From Echinicola vietnamensis DSM 17526 (GTDB lineage: Bacteria; Bacteroidota; Bacteroidia; Cytophagales; Cyclobacteriaceae): a DNA stretch of 64,000 nt. The stretch is from NCBI RefSeq assembly GCF_000325705.1, contig NC_019904.1:876001-940000 (forward strand), written 5' to 3'. The notes beneath the pieces were generated by a model. The model saw only the letters and a program-made list of their open reading frames with translations. It made no database searches and was not told the DNA's origin. The first letter of the stretch is position 1. Each line of letters begins with the position of its first letter. Below, in pieces: positions 39,272 through 49,309 of this stretch. The position numbers and the translations under genes were made by a program.

Positions 39272-39472
39272 AAGTAAGGCATAACTTCTTCATTTTCGAC
39301 CTTTTCTCCAAAAAGTTGACCAATGGCGCCTGTTCACGGCCTAATCGCTCCTCCACTATCCCTCTTATCCTCTGAAAGGGGAGAGTCCAGCGTCCAGTGG
39401 ATCATTGGCATAAAAATAAAAGGTAATCGTCAGACAGGTGTGCAGAACCAAAAAATTTAAAACCTTCAGACC

Positions 39473-40138
39473 TTAACTCCTCCACAGGTAAGGAAAAAGG
39501 ATATAGGCGGTGGTACCGATAATGGCGTTTATCGCTAAAAGGGTCAGCAGCTTGTCCACACTCACCCCCCTGTCCAATCCATCAATGGCATTTTTGGAAA
39601 TGCGAATGGCCATCAGCAAGATCGGGATGATAATGGGAAAACTCAAGATCGCCATCAGCGTCGCATTGTTACTGGCCTTGGAAGCAATGCCCGACACCAT
39701 GGTCAAGCAGGCCGAAAAGCCAATTGATCCCAAGAGCAAATTCAGCACAAACAACCCCTGATCTTGGACAGGATTCCCTAGAATAACACTGAAAACCACA
39801 TATCCCAAAAGGGCCAATACGGCGGTCAAAAGTGTATTATAAATGATCTTGGAAATGATAATCCCTTCTGGGGAAGCCGTCATGTAATAGTACAATTGCC
39901 GCCCTTGGTGCTCCTGAACAAAACTCTTGGCCACGGCATTGACAGCGGAAAACAAGATGATGATCCAGTAAAGGGCATTCCACGTAGGAACGGCAATGGT
40001 GCCCTGCTTGGCTCCCACGCTTAGGTAGGTAATAAAAACGGCACTGACCACATACAGTAGAATGCCGTTCAGGGCATACTTTTGCCGCCACTCCAGCGTG
40101 ATTTCCTTTCTGATCAGTACGATGATTTCTTTCCACAT
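39473..40138 (-). CDS. ccmB: Haem exporter membrane subunit CcmB
   Basis: Starting at the ATG at 40136-40138 gives 221 residues beginning MWKEIIVLIRKEITLEWRQK, the typical N-terminus of CcmB; an in-frame start at 40195 would add 19 residues of unrelated sequence. Six membrane helices follow, and the amphipathic segment FVQEHQGRQLYYYMTASPEG is split by the usual loop. It is the ABC permease that works with CcmA during haem loading of CcmE. No ccmA is adjacent, as often in Bacteroidota. A 200-bp gap separates it from ccmC. Confidence 0.9.
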   Translation of the reverse strand: MWKEIIVLIRKEITLEWRQKYALNGILLYVVSAVFITYLSVGAKQGTIAVPTWNALYWIIILFSAVNAVAKSFVQEHQGRQLYYYMTASPEGIIISKIIYNTLLTAVLALLGYVVFSVILGNPVQDQGLFVLNLLLGSIGFSACLTMVSGIASKASNNATLMAILSFPIIIPILLMAIRISKNAIDGLDRGVSVDKLLTLLAINAIIGTTAYILFPYLWRS

Positions 40139-40291
40139 GCTGGCGCAAATATAGCAAAAGTGAAAAGCATAATGGTAGTAGCCCGCCAAAATCAACCGGT
40201 GTATTGCAGTAGATCATTGCTATTTACAGAAATGGTTTGTTTTTTTGGTATATCGTATGATGAATATTTTTATTCCAAACCCAAGTATTTT

Positions 40292-41713
40292 ATGAAATCA
40301 ACATTTTATCTTTTACCCTTGATGGCACTACTGGCCTGCGGAAAGGCTGAACAGGGGCCTGCAGTCAAACTGACGCTACATCTGGAAAACCCCAATAAAA
40401 CCGCCAATATAGAAGTATATGACATGTCTGAGCAATTAGGGCATGATTTGTTTAACCCTGTGGCCAGCTTCCCCCCGGATTCTGCAGGCATTTACACCAT
40501 CACTCTTGACAGTGTGGACTTTGGCATCTACATGCTAGCAGTTGATGGTAAAGAGCTGTCAGACGTGGTGCTGTACGATGGCATCAACATGCAAATAAAA
40601 GGGACAATAGAGAAGCCTGAGGAATTGGTGTTTTCAGGAAAGGGTGCTGGTGAAAATCAGTTTTTTACTGACTTTAAGGCCTTACCTCCCTCAGGGATGA
40701 ATGAGATTGTCGAACTTGAAAAAGCGGAATTTATCCAAAAACTGGACTCTTCCTATCAAGCTGGAATTCACCAAATCAAAAAAGCAGATAGCTTAAATAC
40801 AGCATTCTTGCAGTTAGGAGAGACTTTACTCAAGGCTAGAAGAGGTATGTATGCAAGTTATTATCCTATCGGAAGAAGTCGGTTTTCGGAAGAGGAAGAG
40901 ATCGTCCTTCCTGATTCTATAAATGCCTATGCAACTGATGCAATTGCAGTTGCTGAGAATGGCCTGAAGACTGCTGAATACCGATCAATTGTTTCTAATT
41001 TTAACCGTTGGCATTTTAATGATGCCTATAAAAAGTACACTGAAGCGCATCCAGATGAGGAAATTGGCTTAAAAAAATACATGGAGATGAAGCGGGATTT
41101 TATTTTGGAGGAAGAAGATGATGCACTACAGGAATATTTGTTAGCACAACTGTCTTTGGATGCCATTAATTATTATGGTGATGAAGCCGTAGCCTTGGTC
41201 TACGACATCTATCAAGAAAAATATCCTGATTCCCAATTTAAAGCATACCTGGAGGCTGTTAATAAAAAATGGGAAAAGCTGGCCAAAGGAAAGCCTGCCA
41301 AAGAAGTGGAAGGCACTGCCCCCGATGGCAGCAAGGTAAAATTGTCGGATTTTGAAGGCAAAGTGGTTTACCTGGACACTTGGGCCACTTGGTGCGGCCC
41401 CTGTCGCGGGGAATTTCCTGCTGCTAAAGTGCTAAAGGAAGAATACAAAGATCAAGAAGACCTCATATTCATGTATGCTTCCATTGATAGCGACAAAGAT
41501 GCTTGGGAGAAATTCCTAGAAAATGACCCTGAATTCAAAGGAGTACACCTTTATATGGACGGTGCTTGGCAGTCGGATTTGTGCAATGACTACATGATCA
41601 GGGCTATTCCACGTTACATATTGATTGACAAAAACGGCAATATCGCCAATGTCAAGGCACCAAGGCCAAGTAGCGGCGAGGATATCAGAAATGAGATCAA
41701 TGCCCTGCTCTAA
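40292..41713 (+). CDS. TlpA/ResA-like thioredoxin lipoprotein with DUF4369-type N-terminal domain
   Basis: From the ATG at 40292 the product has 473 residues with a lipoprotein signal (MKSTFYLLPLMALLACGK, Cys about residue 16). The N-terminal beta-rich domain (about 20-130) fits DUF4369, followed by a helical linker and a thioredoxin domain (about 335-470) with the active site WATWCGPCRGEF. Proteins of this type are periplasmic thiol-disulfide reductases that keep apocytochrome cysteines reduced. Divergent transcription from ccmB across 150 bp suits a role in cytochrome c maturation (inference). Upstream in-frame codons reach back over ccmB and were not used. Confidence 0.9.
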   Translation: MKSTFYLLPLMALLACGKAEQGPAVKLTLHLENPNKTANIEVYDMSEQLGHDLFNPVASFPPDSAGIYTITLDSVDFGIYMLAVDGKELSDVVLYDGINMQIKGTIEKPEELVFSGKGAGENQFFTDFKALPPSGMNEIVELEKAEFIQKLDSSYQAGIHQIKKADSLNTAFLQLGETLLKARRGMYASYYPIGRSRFSEEEEIVLPDSINAYATDAIAVAENGLKTAEYRSIVSNFNRWHFNDAYKKYTEAHPDEEIGLKKYMEMKRDFILEEEDDALQEYLLAQLSLDAINYYGDEAVALVYDIYQEKYPDSQFKAYLEAVNKKWEKLAKGKPAKEVEGTAPDGSKVKLSDFEGKVVYLDTWATWCGPCRGEFPAAKVLKEEYKDQEDLIFMYASIDSDKDAWEKFLENDPEFKGVHLYMDGAWQSDLCNDYMIRAIPRYILIDKNGNIANVKAPRPSSGEDIRNEINALL

Positions 41714-41837
41714 CCGGGCGAGGCCAAGGCTACCATTAAAGTCAATTTAACCCACGGATAAAAGAGATGAACACAGATCTGCAATGCCTTAAGCATCTTT
41801 TCTGCTTGACCCCACCTTCATCAAAAAGTTAATGCAA

Positions 41838-41877
41838 AAAAAGGCTGCTCCAAAACTATCCTAGGAGCAGCCTTTTT
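41838..41877. terminator. Bidirectional terminator between the TlpA-like gene and serS
   Basis: AAAAAGGCTGCTCC (41838-41851) and GGAGCAGCCTTTTT (41864-41877) form a perfect 14-bp stem flanked by A and T runs, between two convergent genes. Confidence 0.85.
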
Positions 41878-41884
41878 ATGTTGG

Positions 41885-41920
41885 ATCAAGCCCTATTTCT
41901 GGGGCATGAATTTCGACATG
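41885..41920 (-). repeat. Dispersed intergenic repeat, family A, partial copy
   Basis: ATCAAGC, TATTTCTGGGG and CGACATG in this order match 12248-12283 and, inverted, 50769-50804 and 51453-51489. Upstream, TGCAATGCCTTAAGCATC (41782-41799) also matches 12495-12512 except for one base. Only the end of the repeat is present. Confidence 0.6.
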
Positions 41921-42034
41921 CTTGTAGGAAGCAGATTCCTAAGCTTAACAGATGATGGAAGTTTCAGCATTGACCCTTACTGGATTTTTTCATCACCTTC
42001 CCCAAACCAACTACTTGGCCTCCCTACCTCAGGT

Positions 42035-43315
42035 TTAAGCTTCATCGATCCATTCAAAGCCCAAGTAAGGAACCAGTACTTCCGGCATTTTGATGCCTTT
42101 TTCGGTCTGGTAATTTTCCAAAATGGCCGCGACAATCCTCGGCAAAGCCAATGCGCTGCCATTGAGCGTATGTGCCAGCACAGTCTTCTTTTGCTCATCC
42201 TTAAAGCGCAGCTTGAGTCGGTTGGCCTGATACGTCTCGAAGTTACTCACAGAGCTCACCTCCAGCCACATCTCCTGAGCAGCAGAATACACTTCCATGT
42301 CATACGTCAGCGCAGATGTAAAGCCTGTATCCCCGCCACAAAGACGAAGTACACGGTATGGTAACCCGAGCTTTTGGAGTAGCTTCTGCACATACGTACT
42401 CATATCTTCAAGGGTCTCGTAAGACTTATCAGGATGGGTGATTTGCACCAGTTCCACCTTGTCAAACTGATGGAGCCTGTTCAGCCCCCTTACATGCGCG
42501 CCCCAACTGCCTGCTTCCCTGCGGAAGCAAGGGGTAAAAGCGGTATTTTTGATCGGCAGGTCAGCGGCTTTCAACATGACATCCCTGTACATATTGGTCA
42601 CCGGAACTTCGGCCGTAGGAATCAGAAAAAGGTCATCATTGGTCACGTGGTACATCTGACCTTCCTTATCCGGCAGCTGTCCCGTACCATAACCGCTTTC
42701 CTCATTGATCAAGATGGGCGGCTGCACTTCCTGATAGCCGCTATTGGTCGCTTCATCCAAGAAAAAGTTTACCAAAGCACGCTGCAGACGGGCACCTTTC
42801 CCCTTGTATATTGGGAAACCTGCACCGGTAATTTTATTGCCCAGTTCAAAATCGATGATATCATATTTCTTGATCAGGTCCCAGTGAGCCAACTTGCCCT
42901 CGTGCAGGGTCGGTGCTTCGCCATGCTCTAGGACGACTTCGTTGTCATCTGCTGATTTTCCTGCCTTCACACTTTCATGCGGCACATTGGGAATGGCATA
43001 AAGCAACTGCTTCAGTGCCTCCTCTATTTCACTGTATTTTTCTTCCAGGGATTTTATCTGGCCTTTGATTTCAGCCGTTCGGTTTTTGACCGTCTCGGCC
43101 TCTTCCTTCTTGCCTTCGCGCATGAGCAAGCCGATTTTCTTGGAAATGGAATTGGATTCAGCCTGCAGCTGGTCCCTTTGCAGCTGGGTCTCTTTTCTTT
43201 CTTTATCTAAATCCAGGACTTTTTGCAGCTTTTCCGCTGGCTCCGCAAAGAAGCGCTTCTGCAATCCTTCCACTGCCTGGTCAAAATTTTCACGGATAAA
43301 ATTTACCTGTAGCAT
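42035..43315 (-). CDS. serS: Seryl-tRNA synthetase
   Basis: The 426-residue length is standard. Residues about 1-105 form the long antiparallel coiled-coil arm that grips tRNA-Ser (Lys/Glu-rich, KERKETQLQRDQLQAESN). The class II core has motif 2 (FRREAGSWGAHVRGLNRLHQF) in two parts and motif 3 (NGSALALPRIVAAILENYQ). It charges tRNA-Ser in the cytoplasm. The gene is single, with a shared terminator downstream and an 890-bp gene-free region before it. No T-box or other leader is recognised. Confidence 0.97.
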   Translation of the reverse strand: MLQVNFIRENFDQAVEGLQKRFFAEPAEKLQKVLDLDKERKETQLQRDQLQAESNSISKKIGLLMREGKKEEAETVKNRTAEIKGQIKSLEEKYSEIEEALKQLLYAIPNVPHESVKAGKSADDNEVVLEHGEAPTLHEGKLAHWDLIKKYDIIDFELGNKITGAGFPIYKGKGARLQRALVNFFLDEATNSGYQEVQPPILINEESGYGTGQLPDKEGQMYHVTNDDLFLIPTAEVPVTNMYRDVMLKAADLPIKNTAFTPCFRREAGSWGAHVRGLNRLHQFDKVELVQITHPDKSYETLEDMSTYVQKLLQKLGLPYRVLRLCGGDTGFTSALTYDMEVYSAAQEMWLEVSSVSNFETYQANRLKLRFKDEQKKTVLAHTLNGSALALPRIVAAILENYQTEKGIKMPEVLVPYLGFEWIDEA

Positions 43316-44206
43316 GTTCTATTAGCTTTATTTTAGAAATGCAAAGATAGTGATTTCGAACAGAGCTCAGGGCCAGAAAGACAAAAAATGGCGAATCACT
43401 TCCCCATGCCCCAGCCCGTAGGACTAAAGGCCCTTGATTTACCACTTCCGTGGAATTTTTTCCTGCCCACTCCTCAACATGTTCAGCGTCCATTCCAGTG
43501 GGTATACCAATAGTGCTGAGCAATAAGTTTCTTTGACGATCGGAACAACGAAAGGCCGCCAGGTTACTGCTTTGGAGTTTTGGGGCATGTTTATGTAATA
43601 CTGTGTATTCGCAATGTTGCACGTAACCAAATCCGATAACGGTAGGATGGTTTTGTGTTCTTCCCCATGGATGAAAAGAGCCAAACCTCCCTGCCGGTCA
43701 GGCAAGCGCTCAGGCTGACATCGCTTCATTGATAGTTTAAAGGCGAATTTCATGGAGTCCAAATGATTTACAGTGGGTGCGGATTCACGTGTACGTGTAT
43801 TAATTTCATCACTGTCCTCTTCCATTTTGCAACGTGAGTGGCCCCTTATCTTCGCGTTGTCTCCTTGATAAGGAAATATCCAGCCCCTTCATAATAACCC
43901 AATCTTTTTGACGTTTTTGGTATAAAGAAAATAAATCAAGTGAAATAAGCCATTTTATAAGGGAAACCAGTCTTATCCTTGTATATTGGGAACTGTAAAA
44001 CTCGCTAATTTTCTGATAAATACACATCCTCACAGAAAAAGTTTGCGTATTAAAATTGCTTACTGTAATATTGTGAAGTCAAAAAGTTCATAATCCACGC
44101 CCTGTGGGTTCATCTTATTTCATAAGACACCTTTTTATACCAATCAATTAAATAGTCACAGTACTCATTTCTATTAATCACATCAAGTACCTCTTATACG
44201 TTTTTT
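43316..44206. other. Gene-free region between serS and rho
   Basis: About 890 bp separate divergently transcribed serS and rho. Minus-strand frames at 43439-43825 run through a palindromic repeat (CCTGCCGGTCAGGC, with GCGCTCAGGCTGAC next to it) and have no signal peptide or known motif. I see no supported gene. The part next to rho is AT-rich and probably holds the rho promoter and leader. Confidence 0.5.
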
Positions 44207-45988
44207 ATGTATAATATTGAAGAACTAAAAATTAGATTGCTATCCGAGTTGAAGGAGATAGCAGAAGAACTGGGGGTGAAAAATTTTAAATCCCTCAAGA
44301 AGGACGATCTCATTTACGCGATCTTAGATCAGCAAGCTATCACCCCAGAGAAAGCCCTTCCCAAGAAAAAGCCGGCAAAGGCAGAAGCAGATAAACCGGC
44401 ACCAGACACTCCTGAGAAGAAGGCTGAGCAAAAGCCCGATGCTGAAGAAGGCAAGGACACCAAGCCTAAGTTTAAGCGGCAAAATGTAACGGAATCCAAA
44501 AAAGAGGACACTCCAAAAGCGGAAGAAAAACCCGCCAAAAAGCCAAAGGAAGCGCCAAAAGAAAGAAAGCCCAGAAGGAGTGACGCTCCCAAAGCTGACA
44601 ACAAGCCTGACAGCAAACCTGAAAAAAAGGCAGAAAGCAAGCCTGAGGCGAAACCTGATGCTCAAGCTTCCGATGAAAACCGCCCTAGAAGCTTCCGTCC
44701 CAGAAGGAAAGCAGTGATCGACGAAGAAGCCCAGCGGGTGGCAACAGAACGACCACAAGAGCAGGAAGTAGAGCTTCCCAAAAGAAAAAACTTCAAAGAT
44801 ATCTCTGACGAGCAGCCTTCCCAACCTACCAATGGCAACAGCAAAAAGAAATATGCCTCTTTGGTAAAGGAATTTGATGGTATCATAGAAAATGAAGGAG
44901 TACTGGAAATCATGTCGGACGGATATGGCTTCTTGCGTTCTCTTGACTATAATTACCTGGCTTCTCCAGATGATATTTACGTATCCCCATCCCAGATCAA
45001 GCTTTTCGGACTGAAGACAGGTGACAATATCAAAGGCCAAATCAGGCCTCCCAAAGAAGGGGAAAAGTACTTTGCCCTGCTGAAAGTGGCTTCCGTAAAC
45101 GGCAAAACCACTGAAGAAATCCGTGATCGGATTCCATTCGAATACCTTACCCCTTTGTTCCCAGAGGAACGGCTGAACCTGACCACTCGGGCGGACAATT
45201 TCTCCACGCGAATCGTGGACTTGTTTGCACCGATCGGTAAAGGCCAACGGGGCATGATCGTCGCCCAGCCTAAAACCGGTAAGACCGTTTTGCTTCAAAA
45301 AATTGCCAATGCCATTGCTGAAAACCATCCGGAATGCCATCTTATGATCCTTTTGATCGATGAACGTCCGGAAGAGGTGACTGATATGGCCCGCTCGGTA
45401 AAAGCAGAAGTGGTTTCTTCTACTTTTGACGAACAAGCCGAACGTCACGTTAAAGTATCGTCCATGGTACTGGAAAAAGCCAAGAGGATGGTAGAATGCG
45501 GTCACGACGTCGTCATCTTGCTGGATTCGATCACCCGACTGGCAAGGGCTTATAACACCGTGGTGCCTTCTTCTGGAAAAATCCTTTCCGGTGGTGTGGA
45601 TGCCAACGCCCTCCACAAACCAAAACGATTCTTCGGTGCTGCCCGAAACGTAGAAAATGGTGGTTCCCTGACCATCATCGCCACGGCACTGGTAGAAACC
45701 GGTTCGAAAATGGACGAGGTGATCTTCGAAGAATTTAAAGGTACCGGCAACATGGAACTGAGCTTGGACAGAAAACTTTCGAACAGACGAATCTATCCAG
45801 CCATCGATGTACCAGGATCTGGTACACGAAGGGAAGACCTTTTGATGGAAAAAGAAGAGATGCAGCGTGTATGGATCTTGCGAAAGCTCATGTCCGACAT
45901 GACTTCCCAAGAAGCCATGGAATTCCTGCTCCAACGCATGAAAGGTACCCGCGACAATGCCGAATTCTTGATCAGCATGAACGGATAA
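44207..45988 (+). CDS. rho: Transcription termination factor Rho, with long charged N-terminal insert
   Basis: The 593-residue protein is about 170 residues longer than E. coli Rho. A short SAP-like N-terminus (about 1-40) is followed by an insert of about 170 residues rich in Lys, Glu, Pro and Ala (about 45-215), low in complexity. The cold-shock-like RNA-binding domain begins near 225, the Walker A motif is [15 protein letters not shown] and Walker B is [16 protein letters not shown]. Rho is an RNA-dependent ATPase that releases RNA polymerase from untranslated RNA. Such extensions are usual in Bacteroidota; they are thought to help bind RNA (inference). A hairpin terminator follows. Confidence 0.96.
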   Translation: MYNIEELKIRLLSELKEIAEELGVKNFKSLKKDDLIYAILDQQAITPEKALPKKKPAKAEADKPAPDTPEKKAEQKPDAEEGKDTKPKFKRQNVTESKKEDTPKAEEKPAKKPKEAPKERKPRRSDAPKADNKPDSKPEKKAESKPEAKPDAQASDENRPRSFRPRRKAVIDEEAQRVATERPQEQEVELPKRKNFKDISDEQPSQPTNGNSKKKYASLVKEFDGIIENEGVLEIMSDGYGFLRSLDYNYLASPDDIYVSPSQIKLFGLKTGDNIKGQIRPPKEGEKYFALLKVASVNGKTTEEIRDRIPFEYLTPLFPEERLNLTTRADNFSTRIVDLFAPIGKGQRGMIVAQPKTGKTVLLQKIANAIAENHPECHLMILLIDERPEEVTDMARSVKAEVVSSTFDEQAERHVKVSSMVLEKAKRMVECGHDVVILLDSITRLARAYNTVVPSSGKILSGGVDANALHKPKRFFGAARNVENGGSLTIIATALVETGSKMDEVIFEEFKGTGNMELSLDRKLSNRRIYPAIDVPGSGTRREDLLMEKEEMQRVWILRKLMSDMTSQEAMEFLLQRMKGTRDNAEFLISMNG

Positions 45989-46011
45989 TTTTAAGAAACG
46001 CTATAACAGCT

Positions 46012-46040
46012 AGCCTCAAGCCCCTGGGTTTGAGGCTTTT
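46012..46040 (+). terminator. Terminator of rho
   Basis: AGCCTCAA (46012-46019) pairs with TTGAGGCT (46030-46037), followed by T-run, 24 bp after the rho stop. Confidence 0.8.
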
Positions 46041-46336
46041 TTGCTGTATTACGGATTTTGTTTTCTGTCGTTTTCTACCACTAATATGCTTTTTAAAATA
46101 TTATTTTGTATTATTTTTTAATATGTAGATTTTATTTTATCTATGTAGTGAGAAAACACCAATAACACAACATAGTAATTGACATATTAAGCATTGCCAA
46201 GAAGGCAATTGACTACACCAAGTTTACCAAAAAATCATTCATCACCATCACCCTGGACCAGTATGTCTTGCTTTGTCCACATTCTCGGTAAAATGGTGAA
46301 GATGAGTACCTATTTGTTCATTTAATGATAAGGTGC

Positions 46337-48913
46337 ATGAAAAGAATCTTTACCCTAAATTTCAACACGCTGCTCTTCCGCGTACTATTCCTACAAGGCG
46401 TTTTGCTAGCAGGCCTTTTTGAACATGTCCTTGGGGAAGGCTCGGGAGACTGGGGCACCGCAAGTGACCGCAGGAGCTGGCTGTGGATTCCGGCAAACAG
46501 CAGCAATAATAACGGGGGATACGGAACACGCGGATACATGATGATGCCCTCCTCCACCAACAATTACAATCCCGACCACCGCATGTACGTTTATGTCAAA
46601 CCCGGCGAGACGGTCTATTGGGGGTTTAGAAATGAAGTAACCTATGATTTTCTAGGATATAACTACTATAATTACAATTCAGATATTAGGGTAAGGTGGT
46701 TTTATGATGATACTGACACAGGTTTTTTTCCAGATAAGCGATATGGTATCGAAGTAGACAACCACTACTATGATGCCCATTCCAACGAAGGAATAATAGG
46801 TCGTCCAGCCAATGCCCAGGCAGCAGCCAACGGTCCGTCTGACATAGTAGGACCCACGGGATATGAAGCGTATTCTTTTACCAATAATACAGGAGAAGCA
46901 AGGGCTTTTTGGGTGGAGATCTCTCGGAGTAACGGGAATCCCATTGGAGACGGACTTCCCATCAGCATTTGGGATGTCACTGTGGCCAATAGCGCTGATG
47001 AGGTACAGCCGGGGAGATTGTATTCCAAATATTGGAGTATCCTAAACGGCCTGCCAAGGGATCCTGGTGTGGTAAATGATCGTGCATTCCATGATAATTT
47101 CGGTTTTTACGTTCCTGTCGATGACACCTTTGGCGGTACGGGAGACACCTACTTCGTCAAGCACGCGCAGTTTCCGAACTCCAATGGTGGATTCGTAAAC
47201 TTCTTTGCCAACCAGGATGGGCCAAGGAACGACACGGGGAACCATGTGGACAACCGTAAATCCATCGAAGGGGCCTCCTCCAATTACCAGTACCCTTTAT
47301 TCCTGAATGATCCGGATTTGGAGTTTTGGCCTACCACCGTAGAGCCCACGGCAAGTTTGGACATCACTTATGAAGAACGGGTCCCTACGGGCAATGGTGG
47401 ACATGCTTGGGTGGATATTAACATCAGCCTCCCTGGAATTGTCGATGTTTTGATTGACTTAAACGGCAACGGCACTTATGACGGAGGAATAGACCTCATC
47501 ATGAGTGAAAAGTATGATGCCAGTGGAGAATATACCATCTACTGGGACGGAAAGGACGCGAATGAAAATGTGGTCACCAGCGGTTCCAAGATAGGAGTAT
47601 TTGCCGCAGTGATCTTCTCACCCGTCCATTTTCCCATCTATGACATGGAACAGAGCATGGGGATCACCATCACCAATGTCCGTCCAGGAGATCCGGAAGA
47701 CAATACCATTTACTGGGACGACTCCTTGATTCCGAGGGATGGTGAACATGGGTTTGAGGATTTGGATGACGGCTCCAAGACCAGCGCCGTTTCTCTTCCG
47801 GTGAATGTAACAGGCGAAGCAGGTGACAGCCATATCTGGTACGGCGACGGCAATAATGGCTTCAGTGAAAGAAATACCATCAACACCTGGGCAGCCTCCT
47901 ATTATGCCGAAGTCAATGAAGATGACGAGTACCGCTACTTGACTTTCCAAGGAAACGTCTATGATGACGATAATGGTGGAGCAGATGGCCTTATCTTCGG
48001 GCAACCTACCACTGCCGAAGGACTTCATGTGCTGATCGTGGACGAAAACGAGGAAGTCGTGGCCACAGAGCCGGTCGCTGCTGACGGGACTTACTTCATA
48101 GACCGTGTGCCTGACGGCACCTACAGGGCAGTGCTCTCGAGTATTTCTGTAGCCCCAGGTGACCTAAGCCCAGGACCGATATTGCCAGAGCATTGGGAAA
48201 ACACCGGTGCCCAATTGGGTACCAATCCTGACGAAAATCTGTACGAACCTACTGGAATTCTTGGAGAACTTAGCCTGAACAACTCCTCGGTGAGGGATGC
48301 CAATTTTGGATTGCGGATAATGGCTGTTCTTCCGGTGGTCTGGCAGGATTTTAACGTAACCTACCAGGAAAATCAAAGAGCCGTAGCGCTAGAATGGACC
48401 GTCAGCAAGGAATGGGAAAACAGTCATTATGAAGTGGAACGATCCCAAGACGGTGTCAATGATTTTCAGACCATCGCCAAGGTAGCTGCAGCAGGCTGGA
48501 CCGATGAAATCACCACTTACCAATTTCTAGACGAAAAAGTCCCCTTGCCAGGAGGCAAATACTACTATCGGATCAAGCAGGTGAATTTGGACAATAGCAG
48601 CTCATATGGGGATCTCCGCCAAGTGACCGTACCTAAAGTGACTATCCGAAACGATACCTGGCGGGCTTACCCCAACCCCGGTGGCCCTGATGATATCAAG
48701 TTAGAACTGCTTGACCAATTGGCTTATAATGGAGGACAAGTAAGCTTCAGGGCCATAAATGGGATCCACACCATGAATGTCAATACGGTAAATTCACCCG
48801 AAGAACTCAGTCAAAAGCTCTCCGAGGTTTTGCATTCCTTTGGTACGGGCTTGGTCATCGTAGAAGTGACTTGGGAAAACAAGGCCCAATACATTAAAGT
48901 GCTGTTGAGATGA
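46337..48913 (+). CDS. Large secreted protein with variant T9SS-type C-terminal module
   Basis: From the ATG at 46337 the product has 858 residues with a signal peptide (MKRIFTLNFNTLLFRVLFLQ, cleavage near LGEG); AAGG lies a few bases before this ATG, and an in-frame ATG at 46325 would add four residues. The N-terminal 400 residues are Tyr/Asn/Asp-rich with no family recognised. DVLIDLNGNGTYDGG suggests calcium-binding strand repeats, and about residues 530-640 resemble a prealbumin-like or SdrD-B-like fold (YFIDRVPDGTYRAVL). From PVVWQDF near 675 it carries the module shared with the genes at 7814, 51886 and 53666: KEWENSHYEVERSQDG, YYRIKQVNLD, YPNP, and tail GLVIVEVTWENKAQYIKVL. Surface location is inferred. 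Confidence 0.8.
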   Translation: MKRIFTLNFNTLLFRVLFLQGVLLAGLFEHVLGEGSGDWGTASDRRSWLWIPANSSNNNGGYGTRGYMMMPSSTNNYNPDHRMYVYVKPGETVYWGFRNEVTYDFLGYNYYNYNSDIRVRWFYDDTDTGFFPDKRYGIEVDNHYYDAHSNEGIIGRPANAQAAANGPSDIVGPTGYEAYSFTNNTGEARAFWVEISRSNGNPIGDGLPISIWDVTVANSADEVQPGRLYSKYWSILNGLPRDPGVVNDRAFHDNFGFYVPVDDTFGGTGDTYFVKHAQFPNSNGGFVNFFANQDGPRNDTGNHVDNRKSIEGASSNYQYPLFLNDPDLEFWPTTVEPTASLDITYEERVPTGNGGHAWVDINISLPGIVDVLIDLNGNGTYDGGIDLIMSEKYDASGEYTIYWDGKDANENVVTSGSKIGVFAAVIFSPVHFPIYDMEQSMGITITNVRPGDPEDNTIYWDDSLIPRDGEHGFEDLDDGSKTSAVSLPVNVTGEAGDSHIWYGDGNNGFSERNTINTWAASYYAEVNEDDEYRYLTFQGNVYDDDNGGADGLIFGQPTTAEGLHVLIVDENEEVVATEPVAADGTYFIDRVPDGTYRAVLSSISVAPGDLSPGPILPEHWENTGAQLGTNPDENLYEPTGILGELSLNNSSVRDANFGLRIMAVLPVVWQDFNVTYQENQRAVALEWTVSKEWENSHYEVERSQDGVNDFQTIAKVAAAGWTDEITTYQFLDEKVPLPGGKYYYRIKQVNLDNSSSYGDLRQVTVPKVTIRNDTWRAYPNPGGPDDIKLELLDQLAYNGGQVSFRAINGIHTMNVNTVNSPEELSQKLSEVLHSFGTGLVIVEVTWENKAQYIKVLLR

Positions 48914-49022
48914 GTCATGATAAGTATCTTAATACCTAAACATTAAAAATATAAATGGGCTTTTAAGCCTGAATAAAAGCACTGTAATTCAAGAAAAAAC
49001 AAACTAAACCAACTGCCAACCT

Positions 49023-49055
49023 GCGGCCTGGAGCGATCTGGGCCGCTATTTTTTT
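49023..49055 (+). terminator. Terminator after the 46.3-kb secreted-protein gene
   Basis: GCGGCC (49023-49028) and GGCCGC (49041-49046) form a GC-rich stem, followed by T7 at 49049-49055. Confidence 0.65.
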
Positions 49056-49159
49056 GCCGAAATGAAAACGGATCAAACCATCTTTCAGATCAAGCGGAAA
49101 GGCTGGGGACTGCCAGTTTTACTTCATGGCAAAATCACGGGTAAAAAAAATGCCACAAA

Positions 49160-49274
49160 GAGGCTGTCTCATAAATAAATTATCCGTCATCACGAACGGA
49201 GTGAAGTGATCTCGATGTGCTTTCATTGCACGTATGACGAGATTGCTTCTTCCGATATCCATCGGAATCGCAAT
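49160..49274. repeat. Left part of an interrupted small palindromic element (MITE-like)
   Basis: It begins with GAGGCTGTCTCA (49160-49171), nearly the inverse of TGACACAGCCTC at 50593-50604. Inside is a REP-like palindromic segment typical of intergenic DNA in Bacteroidota (GAACGGAGTGAAGTGATCTC, and later GACGAGATTGCTTC). The IS110 element splits it; joined, both parts would give about 140 bp. Confidence 0.6.
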
Positions 49275-49309
49275 GAATTGTGTATAATATCAAGTTTTAG
49301 TTCAAAATT

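Noticed and set aside
43439..43825. 128-codon minus-strand frame between serS and rho
   Set aside because: It runs through a palindromic intergenic repeat, has no signal peptide or known motif, and looks like a chance frame in repeat DNA.
44324..45934. Long minus-strand open frame across rho
   Set aside because: Antisense shadow of rho, rich in Phe and Ser as expected from the reverse of Lys/Glu codons.
49062..49180. Short frame starting MKTDQTIFQIKRK
   Set aside because: It is under 40 codons, runs into the MITE-like end and stops there; it could be a gene remnant, but there is nothing to compare it with.
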